A stretch of DNA of 64,000 nt from Streptomyces sp. NBC_00344 (lineage in GTDB: Bacteria; Actinomycetota; Actinomycetes; Streptomycetales; Streptomycetaceae). A program made the position numbers and the translations under genes. The notes under the pieces were generated by a model that searched no databases, was not told the DNA's origin, and saw only the letters and a list, made by a program, of their open reading frames with translations. Position 1 is the stretch's first letter. Each line of letters opens with the position of its first letter. This document shows, piece after piece, positions 45,263 through 60,103 of this stretch. The stretch is taken from the NCBI RefSeq assembly GCF_036088315.1, contig NZ_CP107996.1, forward strand, positions 1,566,001-1,630,000, given 5' to 3'.

Positions 45263-48055
45263 TTACGGATGAGCCTCTCCGCGGATGACCGCGAGTACTC
45301 CATCCAGTTCATCGGGCTTCACCATGACGTCGCGGGCCTTCGACCCTTCGCTCGGTCCGACGATGTTCCGCGACTCCATCAGGTCCATGAGCCGGCCCGC
45401 CTTGGCGAAGCCGACCCGCAGCTTGCGCTGCAGCATCGACGTCGAACCGAACTGGGTAGAGACAACCAGCTCGGCCGCCTGGCACAGCAGGTCCAGGTCA
45501 TCGCCGATGTCCTCATCGATCTCCTTCTTCTGTTTGGTGCCGACCACGACGTCATCGCGGAAGACCGGTGCCATCTGGTCCTTGCAGTGCTGGACGACAA
45601 GGGCGACCTCGTCCTCGGTCACGAAGGCGCCCTGCATACGGGTCGGCTTGTTCGCACCCATGGGCAGGAAGAGCCCGTCGCCCTTGCCGATCAGCTTCTC
45701 CGCGCCCGGCTGGTCGAGGATGACCCGGCTGTCGGCCAGCGACGAGGTGGCGAAGGCGAGCCGGGAAGGCACATTCGCCTTGATCAGCCCGGTGACGACA
45801 TCGACCGACGGCCGCTGGGTGGCGAGTACCAGATGGATACCGGCAGCCCGTGCCAGCTGGGTGATCCGCACGATCGAATCCTCGACATCCCTCGGCGCGA
45901 CCATCATCAGGTCCGCCAGCTCATCGACGATCACCAGGAGATAGGGGTACGGCGAGAGCTCGCGTTCGCTGCCCTCCGGCGCCTTTGCCTTGCCGTTGCG
46001 CACAGCCTGGTTGAAGTCGTCGATGTGCCGGTAGCCGTACGCGGCGAGGTCGTCGTAGCGCAGGTCCATCTCCCGCACCACCCACTGCAGAGCCTCCGCG
46101 GCCTTCTTCGGGTTGGTGATGATCGGGGTGATGAGGTGCGGGATGCCCTCGTAGGCGGTGAGCTCAACCCGCTTGGGATCGACCAGCACCATCCGGACGT
46201 CCTCGGGCGTCGCCCTTATCATCACCGAGGTGATCAGACAGTTGATGCAGGAGGATTTGCCCGATCCGGTCGCGCCTGCCACCAGGACGTGCGGCATCTT
46301 GGCGAGGTTGGCCATCACGTAGCCGCCCTCGACATCCTTGCCGAGCGCCACCAGCATCGGGTGATCATCCTCGGCCGCGTCCGCGAGGCGCAGCACATCG
46401 CCCAGGTTGACCATCTCGCGGTCGGTGTTCGGGATCTCGATACCGACCGCTGACTTCCCCGGGATCGGCGAGATGATCCTCACGTCCGGGCTTGCGACGG
46501 CGTAGGCGATGTTCTTGGTGAGTGCGGTGATCCGCTCGACCTTCACGGCGGGACCCAGTTCGACCTCGTACCGGGTGACCGTGGGACCGCGGGTGAAGCC
46601 GGTGACAGCGGCGTCGACCTTGAACTCCATGAAGACGTTCGACAGCGCGGCGACGACCACGTCGTTGGCCGCACTGCGGGTTTTCCCGGGCCCACCGCGT
46701 TCCAGCAGGTCGAGCGACGGCAGCGCGTAACTGATGTCGCCGGACAGCTGCAGTTGCTCGGCGCGGGCCGGCAGTGGCTCCGACGTCTTCGGCGAAGCCT
46801 TGGTCAGATCCGGCACGGACTGGGCCCCGGAGTCCTCGGACCGGGACGGCCGCCCGGCTTCGCGAGCCGACGGCACCGGCGCGGACGGGGACTTCGACGG
46901 AGTGGTGCCCTCGACCCGGTCGCGGTCCACCGCCACGCCCTGCGTCAGATCCGCGACCAGCGGCGATGGCGGCAGCCCGTTCAGTACGGCTCCGTCCAGC
47001 GCCGCGGCGGCCGCCGCTGCCACATCCACGGCGTCCATGGAGCGGCCGGAAGCGGGCTGCACCGACTGCCGGCGCGGCCGGCGGCGCCGGGTGAGGGCCT
47101 CCTCCTCCGCGTCGTCGGGGCCCATCGAGTCAGCGGAGCCCGCGCGGCCGCGGGAGGGTCGCCGGGATCCCGCGGGCAGCGCCTCGCGCCACTGCTCTTC
47201 GTACCGCTCGTCGTCCTCCGCCGATTCGTCGCCCGGCGCGGGATCGACGATGCCCAGCCTCGCTCCCAGCGCCCTCAACCGTTGCGGGATGGCGTTGACC
47301 GGCGTGGCAGTGACGACCAGCAGCCCGAAGACGGTCAGCAGCAGAAGCAGCGGTACGGCGAGCACCTCGCCCATCATGAAGATCAGCGGCTTGGACGCGG
47401 CCCAGCCGATCAGTCCGCCCGCGTCCTGCAGAGCAGCGGTGCCCTCACCGCGTCCCGGCGCGCCACAGGCGATGTGGACCTGCCCGAGAACGCCGACGAC
47501 CAGCGCGGAGAGCCCGATGACGATCCGCCCGTTGGCCTCCGGCTTCTCCGGATAGAGAATCAGCCGCACGGCGATCGCGCCCAGCAGTATCGGCACCAGC
47601 AGGTCGAGCCGGCCGAAGGCGCCGGTGATCAGCATCTCGACGAGATCGCCGACCGGGCCGTGAAGATTCGACCAGGTACCGGCGGCGACGACCAACGCGA
47701 GACCGAGCAGCAGCAGGGCGACGCCGTCCTTGCGATGAGCGGGGTCGAGCCCTTTCGCCCCACGGCCTATGCCGCGGAACATGGCACCGACGCCATGGGC
47801 GACGCCGAGCCAGAGCGCCCTGATGAGCCGGTACACACCGCCGGTGGGGGACGGTGCCGCCTTGGGCAACGGCCTGGCAGCCGCCTTCCTGGCAGGCGCC
47901 CTCCTGGCGGGGACGGTCTTCTTCGCCACAGCCTTCTTCGCTGCGGTCTTCTTCGCGGGCGCCGCCTTCCTGGCTGCGCCCGCTGCACGGCCGGCGCGCG
48001 GCTTCGCGGTGCCCGCCGCACCTGGGGAACCATTGCCGGACGTACGTGAGGCCAT
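45263..48055 (-). CDS. ftsK: DNA translocase FtsK
   Basis: 930 residues. The N-terminal 65 residues are Ala/Lys/Arg-rich, including AAKKAVAKKTVPARRAPARK. Four membrane helices span about 110-270, followed by a long Ser/Pro-rich linker (about 285-470) and the motor domain with Walker A VAGATGSGKSSCINCL near 590-604, Walker B YPYLLVIVDELADLMM, and ATQRPSVDVVTGLIKANVPSR. The C-terminal gamma domain reads TQFGSTSMLQRKLRVGFAKAG. It pumps chromosomal DNA at the sporulation septum and acts on dif recombination. ATG 48055. Confidence 0.97.
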   Translation of the reverse strand: MASRTSGNGSPGAAGTAKPRAGRAAGAARKAAPAKKTAAKKAVAKKTVPARRAPARKAAARPLPKAAPSPTGGVYRLIRALWLGVAHGVGAMFRGIGRGAKGLDPAHRKDGVALLLLGLALVVAAGTWSNLHGPVGDLVEMLITGAFGRLDLLVPILLGAIAVRLILYPEKPEANGRIVIGLSALVVGVLGQVHIACGAPGRGEGTAALQDAGGLIGWAASKPLIFMMGEVLAVPLLLLLTVFGLLVVTATPVNAIPQRLRALGARLGIVDPAPGDESAEDDERYEEQWREALPAGSRRPSRGRAGSADSMGPDDAEEEALTRRRRPRRQSVQPASGRSMDAVDVAAAAAAALDGAVLNGLPPSPLVADLTQGVAVDRDRVEGTTPSKSPSAPVPSAREAGRPSRSEDSGAQSVPDLTKASPKTSEPLPARAEQLQLSGDISYALPSLDLLERGGPGKTRSAANDVVVAALSNVFMEFKVDAAVTGFTRGPTVTRYEVELGPAVKVERITALTKNIAYAVASPDVRIISPIPGKSAVGIEIPNTDREMVNLGDVLRLADAAEDDHPMLVALGKDVEGGYVMANLAKMPHVLVAGATGSGKSSCINCLITSVMIRATPEDVRMVLVDPKRVELTAYEGIPHLITPIITNPKKAAEALQWVVREMDLRYDDLAAYGYRHIDDFNQAVRNGKAKAPEGSERELSPYPYLLVIVDELADLMMVAPRDVEDSIVRITQLARAAGIHLVLATQRPSVDVVTGLIKANVPSRLAFATSSLADSRVILDQPGAEKLIGKGDGLFLPMGANKPTRMQGAFVTEDEVALVVQHCKDQMAPVFRDDVVVGTKQKKEIDEDIGDDLDLLCQAAELVVSTQFGSTSMLQRKLRVGFAKAGRLMDLMESRNIVGPSEGSKARDVMVKPDELDGVLAVIRGEAHP

Positions 48056-48165
48056 GCGCCGAGGTTACCGGTGTCGACGCCAACGGACACGTGTGCCCAC
48101 CGCTTCACCCGTTCGTGTCGCCCTGCAAAAGAGCCTTCTTGACGCGAAATCAGCCGGACTGGCCG

Positions 48166-48846
48166 TCAGTTCTGCGAGGGGAGCGAGGGTGCGACTCCCC
48201 CGGCACCTGGTTCCAGCGCGTCGAGAGCCCTGCGGAGCCCGGTGAGTTTGCGTTCCAGGTGTGCCGCAGTGGCGACCGCGGCGGCGTCCGCCGACTCGTC
48301 GTCGAGCTGTTTGGAGAGCGCCTCGGCCTGTTCCTCAACTGCCGCGAGCCGGGCCGAGAGTTCGGCCAGCAGCCCGGCGGGCTCCTTGGTGTCGCCGACC
48401 GCGTGGCCGTTCCCCTCCAGCTGGAGACGGAGCAGTGCCGCCTGCTCGCGGAGTTGGCAGTTTTTCATATAAAGCTCGACGAAGACCGAGACCTTCGCGC
48501 GGAGCACCCACGGATCGAACGGCTTGGAGATGTAGTCCACCGCCCCCGCGGCATAACCGCGGAAGGTGTGGTGCGGCCCGTGGTTGATCGCGGTGAGGAA
48601 GATGATCGGGATGTCCCGGGTCCGCTCTCGCCGCTTGATGTGCGCGGCCGTCTCGAAACCGTCCATGCCCGGCATCTGGACGTCCAGCAGAATGACTGCG
48701 AAGTCGTCCGTAAGCAGCGCTTTGAGCGCCTCCTCCCCTGACGATGCCCGCACCAGTGTCTGATCGAGCGCAGAGAGGATGGCCTCCAGCGCCAGCAGAT
48801 TCTCCGGCCGGTCATCGACCAGGAGGATCTTGGCCTTCTGTACCAT
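48166..48846 (-). CDS. osaB: Orphan-type response regulator OsaB
   Basis: 226 residues from ATG 48846 (GAGGAGGAC upstream). Receiver with DD at 11-12, phospho-acceptor D55 in VILLDVQMPGMDGFE, conserved Lys in YISKPFDPWVL. The remaining 100 residues are a helical coiled-coil output (LSARLAAVEEQAEALSKQL, HLERKLTGLRRALDALEPG) without a DNA-binding domain. In S. coelicolor OsaB (SCO5749) is needed for aerial growth under osmotic stress and works with hybrid kinase OsaA, encoded just upstream here. Confidence 0.9.
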   Translation of the reverse strand: MVQKAKILLVDDRPENLLALEAILSALDQTLVRASSGEEALKALLTDDFAVILLDVQMPGMDGFETAAHIKRRERTRDIPIIFLTAINHGPHHTFRGYAAGAVDYISKPFDPWVLRAKVSVFVELYMKNCQLREQAALLRLQLEGNGHAVGDTKEPAGLLAELSARLAAVEEQAEALSKQLDDESADAAAVATAAHLERKLTGLRRALDALEPGAGGVAPSLPSQN

Positions 48847-49090
48847 GGCCCGTCCTCCTCGTCCCGGAAGTGCACCGGGCGCCGCCCCAGGGGACGGCTC
48901 CGTTACGCCGCCCGTCCTTGTGCCGGTCATGGTAACCGCACCCCGCCTGTCGCCACACCCTGTCACCGCAATGTCACTGTGCACGTACCAGAAACGTGGC
49001 GGGAGACCAGAAGGTTCCCCGGATACCCCGGGCTCACACGCCTCCCGCCACACTCAGTCAACAAGTCGCGATGATCGGCCCCGTAATCGA
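48847..49090. promoter_or_regulatory. osaA-osaB intergenic region with long-arm inverted repeat
   Basis: 244 bp between two co-directional minus-strand genes. A 10-bp perfect inverted repeat, GTGGCGGGAG (48996-49005) and CTCCCGCCAC (49042-49051), encloses a 36-nt loop that can itself fold (CCCCGG...CCGGG). It may be a terminator or leader structure, with a separate osaB promoter. Confidence 0.45.
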
Positions 49091-54586
<5,496 letters not shown>

Positions 54587-54847
54587 CGTGTCCCTCCCGC
54601 AGGGGTTGGCCGTACTGCCCGGGCTGTCTTGAGAAGCTTGCCCAGTGTTTCACCATGGCAGAACCAGGCCATAACAGTTCGGCAGCTTTGCATACCGTCC
54701 CCGCCCTCTCAGGGCGGAAACCCTGTGACCGGCATCCGCACGGACTGCGAAGGTAAGTAACCTGGCATCCGGCTGTCCAACCGTCCCGGTCCGCCCGGCG
54801 GGGGCGGAGGCACCAGTACTACCACCGGGCACCGAGGGGCGGGGCAC
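54587..54847. promoter_or_regulatory. osaA / PP2C divergent promoter region
   Basis: 261 bp between divergent starts. It contains a short perfect hairpin, CCGCCCT-CTC-AGGGCGG (54701-54717). I tested by eye for SigB-type (GnnT-n14/16-GGGTAY) and SigE-type promoters and found no good match on either strand. Confidence 0.4.
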
Positions 54848-57508
54848 ATGGCAGAGCCGGGCGTCGAGACGCGTACGAGGAGTTCTGTGATCACCGCGCG
54901 GGCGGCTGCCAGCTTCGAACCGGTCGGGCGGTCGGTAGCGACCGCCCGAGCTTTTGTCCGCGACACACTCCAGGGCTGGGGCTACTCCGACGTCGTCGAC
55001 GACGCTGTCGTCCTCACCAGTGAGCTTGTCACCAACGCCGTGGTCCACGCGGGCACCACCGCGGATGTGCTGTGCCTGCGCACCGACGAGGGCATTCGCG
55101 TCGAGGTCGCCGACCACTATCCGGAGCGTGAAGTCCCGCTCCAGACCACCGGGCAGTCGTTCGGCAGCCCCGACAGCGAGGGCGGCCGCGGGCTGCTGCT
55201 CTGCGCTGCCCTCGCCTCCCGCTGGGGGGTGGACTACACCCCCACCCAGAAGCAGGTCTGGTTCCAGCTCGACCTGCCGCAGCGCCCGGTGGGTGCCCGC
55301 TCGGCGGGTCCGCTGCTCCCCGTGCCGCTGCTGCCTGTCGCCGACAGCCATGTGCGGGTGGCCGTGATCCAGATCGACCGTACGGGGGCGGTGTCCGCCT
55401 GGAACGAGGACGCCGAGGAGCTGTTCGGCTATCCGGCCAAGCATGTCGTCGGCAAGCAGCTGACCGATTTCGCGGCCTGGCCGCACACCCCCGGCACCGG
55501 CACCGGGATCGCCGAGGCGCTCCAGTTGTCCAGGTGGGAGGGCAGCTACGGCATCAGCGGCGCGGACGGCCGGGTCGTCCCCGTGTACGCGTCGCATTTG
55601 CGGGTACGCGATGCCGAGGGCGAGCCTTCGACGGTCTGCCTGCTGGTCCGCGAACAGGAACGCGCGGTCCTGCAGACCCCGCAGCGGGCTCCTCAGAATG
55701 CTGCCAACTCCTTCACCGACAACCACACCACCGACCCCTTCGAAGTCTTCATCGGCTCTCCTGCACCGGACGACCTCGACAGCCTGCTCCAGCGCACCGT
55801 GGAGCGTGCTCGGGACATGCTCGACGCGGACGCGGGCTTTCTGCTGCTCGCGACCGACGACGAGACCGAACTCGAGGTACGGGCCACCACCGGCCTCCCA
55901 TCGGCCCGCCAGCGTTTCGCCCGGGTACCCGTCGAAACCGGTGCGGGACGCTACGGGTCAGCGCGGATGCCCGCCGTTCATGAGGATCTGGCCGCCGTCC
56001 CCGGCGCGGTTCCGCTGTTGAACGGCACCGGGATGCGGTCGGTCGTCACCGTCCCGCTCAAGGTCGAGGGCCGCCTCACCGGTTCACTCGGCGTCTCCGC
56101 GGAGGCTCCAGGCCGGTACTCCAACGAAGAGGCGCTGCGCCTGCAGTTCGCTGCCGACCGCATCGCACTCGCCGTGGAGTCCGCCCGTCTCGGTGAATTG
56201 GAGAAGCTCCGCCGGGGCTCCCTCTCCTTCCTGGTGGAAGCGTCCGACCTGCTGGCCGGCACGCTCGACCGTGACCAGACACTGGCGCTGATGGCGCAGA
56301 TGACCGTGCCGACACTGGCCGCCTGGTGCGCCGTCTACACGATCGCCGACCAGTCGTCGGAGCCCTACCTCTCGTATGTGCTGCACGAGGACGAGGAACG
56401 GATCGACGGCCTCAAGGCGCTGCTGTCCAAGATCAACCCGCCCGAGCCCGTTCCCACCCCCGGCGCCCGGATCTGGGCCGCTCCCGGGGAGGCCGCCCAT
56501 CAGGCTGCGCTGACCTCGTCGATGCGCAGTCTCGGTCTGGGCTCCACCCCCGCTCTCGGCTCCGGGATCGGCACGACGCTGGCCACCGCCGCGGCCGTGG
56601 GCGGCGAGACTGTCGTCCTGCCGCTCGTCGCCCGTAACCGTGTCATCGGCATGCTCACTCTCGGGAAGCCGTCCGACGACCACTTCCGCCAGGAGATCCT
56701 GGAACTCGCCGAGGACCTCTCCCGGCGTGCTGCGCTCGCCCTCGACAACGCCCGCCTCTACTCGGAGCGCACGGCGATCAGCCAGGCCCTGCAGCGCAGC
56801 CTGCTCCCGCCCGGCCTGCCCGAGGTGCCCAACGTGGAGGTCGAGGTCATCTACCGGGCGGCCGGCGAGGGAAACGAGGTCGGCGGCGACTTCTACGATC
56901 TCTTCCCGATCCGCGACGGTGCCTACGGCTTCGCGATCGGCGATGTCTGCGGCACCGGCCCGGAGGCAGCGGCAGTCACCGGCCTGGCCCGGCACGCGCT
57001 CCGTCTTCTCGCCCGTGAGGGCTTCGGAGGGCCGGCGGTCCTGGAACGTCTGAATGCGGCCATTCTCGACGAGGGCTCCCGCAGCCGTTTTCTGACCCTG
57101 CTGTACGGCGAGCTGTGGCCGCAGGAGGACGGCAGCGCCGTGCTCAAGATGGTCTGCGCCGGCCACCCGCTTCCCCTGAGGCTGCGTCAGGACGGCTCGG
57201 TGGAGTCCGCGGCCGAACCGCAACCGCTGCTCGGTGTCATGGAGGATCTGGAGCTGTACGAGCAGACCATCACCCTCGACCCGGGCGATGTGCTGCTCTG
57301 CGTCACCGACGGAGTGACCGAACGCCGGGAAGGCACCCGGATGCTCGGGGACGACGGTCTGGCGGATGTCCTCAGCACGTGTACGGGCCTGACCGCCGGC
57401 GCGGTAGCGGGACGCATCCTGCGGGCGGTGGAGCGCTTCGCCGCGGAGCCGGCGTCGGACGACATGGCGATCCTTGCCATGCGCGTCCCCGAGCCGCACG
57501 CCAACTAG
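54848..57508 (+). CDS. Multidomain PP2C (SpoIIE-type) serine phosphatase
   Basis: 886 residues. The N-terminal anti-sigma-factor-like HATPase (RsbW type) has LTSELVTNAVVHAG near 56-70 and GGRGLLLCAALASRWGV. A PAS domain follows at about 170-270 (IDRTGAVSAWNEDAEELFGYPA), then two GAF domains (about 300-450 and 455-630, with ARNRVIGMLTLGKP) and a C-terminal PP2C-SpoIIE phosphatase with GGDFYDLFPI, GDVCGTGPEAAAVTGL, TLLYGEL and CVTDGVTERREG. Such proteins switch anti-sigma/anti-anti-sigma partners. Both kinase-like and phosphatase ends in one chain suggest a self-contained partner switch. Divergent from osaA, so the two may serve one stress input. Confidence 0.92.
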   Translation: MAEPGVETRTRSSVITARAAASFEPVGRSVATARAFVRDTLQGWGYSDVVDDAVVLTSELVTNAVVHAGTTADVLCLRTDEGIRVEVADHYPEREVPLQTTGQSFGSPDSEGGRGLLLCAALASRWGVDYTPTQKQVWFQLDLPQRPVGARSAGPLLPVPLLPVADSHVRVAVIQIDRTGAVSAWNEDAEELFGYPAKHVVGKQLTDFAAWPHTPGTGTGIAEALQLSRWEGSYGISGADGRVVPVYASHLRVRDAEGEPSTVCLLVREQERAVLQTPQRAPQNAANSFTDNHTTDPFEVFIGSPAPDDLDSLLQRTVERARDMLDADAGFLLLATDDETELEVRATTGLPSARQRFARVPVETGAGRYGSARMPAVHEDLAAVPGAVPLLNGTGMRSVVTVPLKVEGRLTGSLGVSAEAPGRYSNEEALRLQFAADRIALAVESARLGELEKLRRGSLSFLVEASDLLAGTLDRDQTLALMAQMTVPTLAAWCAVYTIADQSSEPYLSYVLHEDEERIDGLKALLSKINPPEPVPTPGARIWAAPGEAAHQAALTSSMRSLGLGSTPALGSGIGTTLATAAAVGGETVVLPLVARNRVIGMLTLGKPSDDHFRQEILELAEDLSRRAALALDNARLYSERTAISQALQRSLLPPGLPEVPNVEVEVIYRAAGEGNEVGGDFYDLFPIRDGAYGFAIGDVCGTGPEAAAVTGLARHALRLLAREGFGGPAVLERLNAAILDEGSRSRFLTLLYGELWPQEDGSAVLKMVCAGHPLPLRLRQDGSVESAAEPQPLLGVMEDLELYEQTITLDPGDVLLCVTDGVTERREGTRMLGDDGLADVLSTCTGLTAGAVAGRILRAVERFAAEPASDDMAILAMRVPEPHAN

Positions 57509-57571
57509 TGCCGTGGCAGGCGTTGTTCACCTGGGCGTGAATGGCTGCCCGCTCCGGCACCGGCGGCTCTG

Positions 57572-59059
57572 TCAGGCGATCCAGTGCGGTCGCCTGGCAG
57601 GGGACGGGACGGGGAGGCCGTCGGCGAGCGCGGTCGCCAGTCGGCGGACGGCCTCGCGCAGCGTGTCCGGGGGCTCCGTGTAAGGGATGCGCAGACGCTG
57701 TTCGAGCAGGCCGGGGTCGGTGGCGAAGTAACCGCCGCCCTCGATCCGTACCCCGTAGTCGAGTGCTCGCTCGGCCAGCGCCGAGGCGACGGGCTCGCCC
57801 AGATCGGCCCAGAGCGACAGCCCACCGGGCGGCAGTTGCCAGGTCCACTGCGGGATGTGCTCCGTCAGGGCGGCGGCCAGGGCGGTGCGTTGTTCGCGAA
57901 GCTGTTCCAGCCGGGGTGGCAGGAGTTCTCCGACCCTGCCCAGGAGGGTGAGAGCCAGGAGCTGGTCCAGGACCGAACCGCCCATGTCAGTGGCGACCCG
58001 CTGGGCGGCGAGTTCGGTGACCAATTGCGCGGGGGCGCGCAACCAGCCCATTCGCAGGCCGCCCCAGTGGGTCTTGCTCATCGAGCCGGTGGTGATGGTC
58101 TGGCCGGCCCCGCCGGGCGTGGCATGGGAGGCGAAGGTCTCGGGGGCGGGGACGTCGAGAGCGAGCTCGGCCAGGGTCTCGTCGATGACCAGCCAGGTGC
58201 CGGAGCGCTGAGCGGCGCGCAGGATGCGGGCCCGCTCCTCACGGGGCATCAGGCATCCGGTCGGGTTGTGGAAGTCGGGGATCAGATAAGCGAGTTGAGG
58301 CACCGTCTGACGCAGAGTCGATTCGATGATCTCGACGTCCCAGCCGGTCTCCGTCACCGGGACCGACACGGTGCGAAGGCGGGCACGGCGCATGGCCTCC
58401 AGAGCGTTCGGGTAGGACGGGTTCTCCACCATGACCCGGTCGCCGGGGCTGCACAGCAGCCCCATGACCAGTGTGAGCGCGTGCTGAGCGCCCGAGGTAA
58501 CCAGGATCTGTTCGGGCACGGTGGCCAGGCCGCGCCGGGTGAAGCGTTCGGCGATGACGGCGCGCAGTTCCGGAAGCCCGTACGGGTGGTACCCGGAGGT
58601 GTGCGCATGTCCGGCCAGCTGGGGGGTGATCTGGGCGAGGGCGTCCGCGAGGGTGCTGTGCGGCAGCCCTGGGGCTGCCCTGGCCAGGTCGATCGCGGCG
58701 TCCTGGAGTCCGAGGAGCCGGGTGACGCCGTTCGGGGTGCGGCCTTCCGGCAGGGTCGTCCAGGTACCGGAGCCCTGACGGCTGTGCGCGTAACCGCTCT
58801 CCCGCAGCAGGTCGTACACGGCGGTGACGGTGGCCCTGCTGGTCTTCAGCGCGGCGGCCAGCTCCCGCTCGGCGGGAAGCCTGACGTGCAGGGCGATCCT
58901 CCCGTCCAGGATCAGCGCGCTGATCGCCCGCGCGAGGTGCCGGTAGGCGGGCTTCATCTCCGCCGGATCCGGCAACAGAGCGGCGAGCTGCCTGCTCCCC
59001 AGCGTTCGTCCGGCGCGGCTCGCGCGGTCCACGGACTGGAACTGATCCGGGTCTGCCAT
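57572..59059 (-). CDS. MocR-family regulator (GntR HTH + aminotransferase fold), YczR-like
   Basis: 495 residues. The N-terminal GntR winged helix (about 45-115) has RLPAERELAAALKTSRATV and GYAHSRQGSGTW. The C-terminal type-I aminotransferase fold carries LVTSGAQHALTLVMGLL, IPDFHNPTGCLMPREER and the PLP lysine in GSMSKTHWGGLRMGW (K329). MocR proteins use PLP or PLP-linked ligands as effectors. The divergent neighbour is a YczE-type membrane protein, the linkage described for the YczR subgroup. A clean palindrome lies between them. Confidence 0.9.
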   Translation of the reverse strand: MADPDQFQSVDRASRAGRTLGSRQLAALLPDPAEMKPAYRHLARAISALILDGRIALHVRLPAERELAAALKTSRATVTAVYDLLRESGYAHSRQGSGTWTTLPEGRTPNGVTRLLGLQDAAIDLARAAPGLPHSTLADALAQITPQLAGHAHTSGYHPYGLPELRAVIAERFTRRGLATVPEQILVTSGAQHALTLVMGLLCSPGDRVMVENPSYPNALEAMRRARLRTVSVPVTETGWDVEIIESTLRQTVPQLAYLIPDFHNPTGCLMPREERARILRAAQRSGTWLVIDETLAELALDVPAPETFASHATPGGAGQTITTGSMSKTHWGGLRMGWLRAPAQLVTELAAQRVATDMGGSVLDQLLALTLLGRVGELLPPRLEQLREQRTALAAALTEHIPQWTWQLPPGGLSLWADLGEPVASALAERALDYGVRIEGGGYFATDPGLLEQRLRIPYTEPPDTLREAVRRLATALADGLPVPSPARRPHWIA

Positions 59060-59073
59060 ACCACTCTCCGAGA

Positions 59074-59097
59074 ATTGGCCATGCCATCTGGGCCAAT
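59074..59097. promoter_or_regulatory. Palindromic operator between MocR gene and yczE
   Basis: Perfect inverted repeat ATTGGCC (59074-59080) and GGCCAAT (59091-59097) with a 10-bp spacer, 14 bp upstream of the MocR gene start and 60 bp before yczE. The obvious site for autoregulation and control of the divergent gene. Confidence 0.7.
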
Positions 59098-59157
59098 CAC
59101 ACTACAGAATCACCGCCAGTGACATTCCGACACCTGACCAGAGGGGAGACAGCCGGT

Positions 59158-59904
59158 ATGGCGCAGGAGATAACCGACCGCTGGGAGCGCGACCGCCAAC
59201 GCCGGTACGAGGAACGCGCCGCTACGCCGCGGACGTCCCGCACGCGTACGCCCAAGGCTCCGCCGCCCCTCAGCCGCGTCTCCTTCGGAGAGCGTCCGCT
59301 GAGACGTCTCCCCCAGCTGTTCACCGGCCTGGCCCTGTACGGATTCAGCCTTGCGCTCATGGTCCGGGCTTCGCTCGGCGTCAACCCATGGAGCGTGCTC
59401 TACGAGGGTCTCGAGCGCCATACGTCGCTCAGCTTCGGCACGATCAGCGGCGTCGTCGGCGTTCTTGTACTGCTGCTGTGGATTCCGCTGAAACAACGAC
59501 CGGCGTTCGGCACCTTCGCCAACATCATCGTCCTTGCGTACACATCAGACCTCGGTCTTCTGCTCGTCCCCCGGCATCTCGGCATCCCGGCCCGGGGCGG
59601 TCTGTTGGCCGGGGGTGTGCTGCTCAACGGCTTGTCCGTCGCGGTCTACGTCGGAGCACGCTTCGGCCCCGGCCCCCGGGACGGTCTGATGACCGGTGCG
59701 GCCGGTGCGACCGGGCGGTCCATGAGGAGCATCCGCACGCTGATGGAGATCACCGTGCTCATCGTGGGCCGGCTGCTCGGCGGGAATGTGGGGGCCGGCA
59801 CCGTGCTGTACGCACTGGCGGTTGGACCCGTCACTCAGTTCTTCCTGCCCTGGTTCGCCTACCGGAGCACCGCGGATTCCCGTACGGGCGGCACGGAGAC
59901 ATGA
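59158..59904 (+). CDS. YczE/YitT-type membrane protein
   Basis: 248 residues. A charged N-terminus of about 50 residues is followed by about five helices, including LPQLFTGLALYGFSLALMVRASLG and TISGVVGVLVLLLWIPLKQ, with GARFGPGPRDGLMTGAAGATG and LMEITVLIVGRLLGGNVGAGT typical of YczE. Function is unproven; a transport role tied to vitamin B6-type effectors of the neighbouring MocR regulator is suggested in the literature as I remember it. GAGGGGAG nine bases before ATG 59158 decides the start; an in-frame GTG at 59119 is less likely. Confidence 0.87.
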   Translation: MAQEITDRWERDRQRRYEERAATPRTSRTRTPKAPPPLSRVSFGERPLRRLPQLFTGLALYGFSLALMVRASLGVNPWSVLYEGLERHTSLSFGTISGVVGVLVLLLWIPLKQRPAFGTFANIIVLAYTSDLGLLLVPRHLGIPARGGLLAGGVLLNGLSVAVYVGARFGPGPRDGLMTGAAGATGRSMRSIRTLMEITVLIVGRLLGGNVGAGTVLYALAVGPVTQFFLPWFAYRSTADSRTGGTET

Positions 59905-59906
59905 GA

Positions 59907-59936
59907 AAGGGCCCTCGCCGATCGGCGAGGGCCCTT
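59907..59936. terminator. Perfect-palindrome terminator between yczE and tRNA-Thr
   Basis: 30-bp perfect palindrome: AAGGGCCCTCGCCGA (59907-59921) and its complement to 59936, directly after the yczE stop. It ends yczE and, in the other direction, tRNA-Thr transcription (12 bp beyond its 3' end). Confidence 0.9.
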
Positions 59937-59947
59937 CTGTTCTCCGG

Positions 59948-60020
59948 AGCCCCAATACGGAATCGAACCGTAGACCTTCTCCTTACCATGGAGACGCTCT
60001 ACCGACTGAGCTATTGGGGC
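59948..60020 (-). tRNA. tRNA-Thr (anticodon GGT)
   Basis: 73 nt. Acceptor arms GCCCCAA / TTGGGGC pair over 7 bp; D-arm GCTCAGTCGGTAGAGC; anticodon stem TCTCC/GGAGA around loop ATGGTAA, i.e. anticodon GGT; T-arm TACGG-TTCGATT-CCGTA. Discriminator T; CCA is not encoded. Reads ACC and ACU codons. Confidence 0.95.
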
Positions 60021-60035
60021 GCAGCAACAAGATAG

Positions 60036-60063
60036 ATCATACCTGAAGCTGGGGGTACTCAAA
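60036..60063 (-). promoter_or_regulatory. Promoter of tRNA-Thr
   Basis: On the minus strand, -35-like TTTGAG (60058-60063), 16-bp spacer, -10 TATGAT (60036-60041), about 15 bp before the mature tRNA 5' end. Confidence 0.6.
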
Positions 60064-60103
60064 GCCATCGTGGACGGCCTGGGCAGACCGCTGACACTGC
60101 GCG

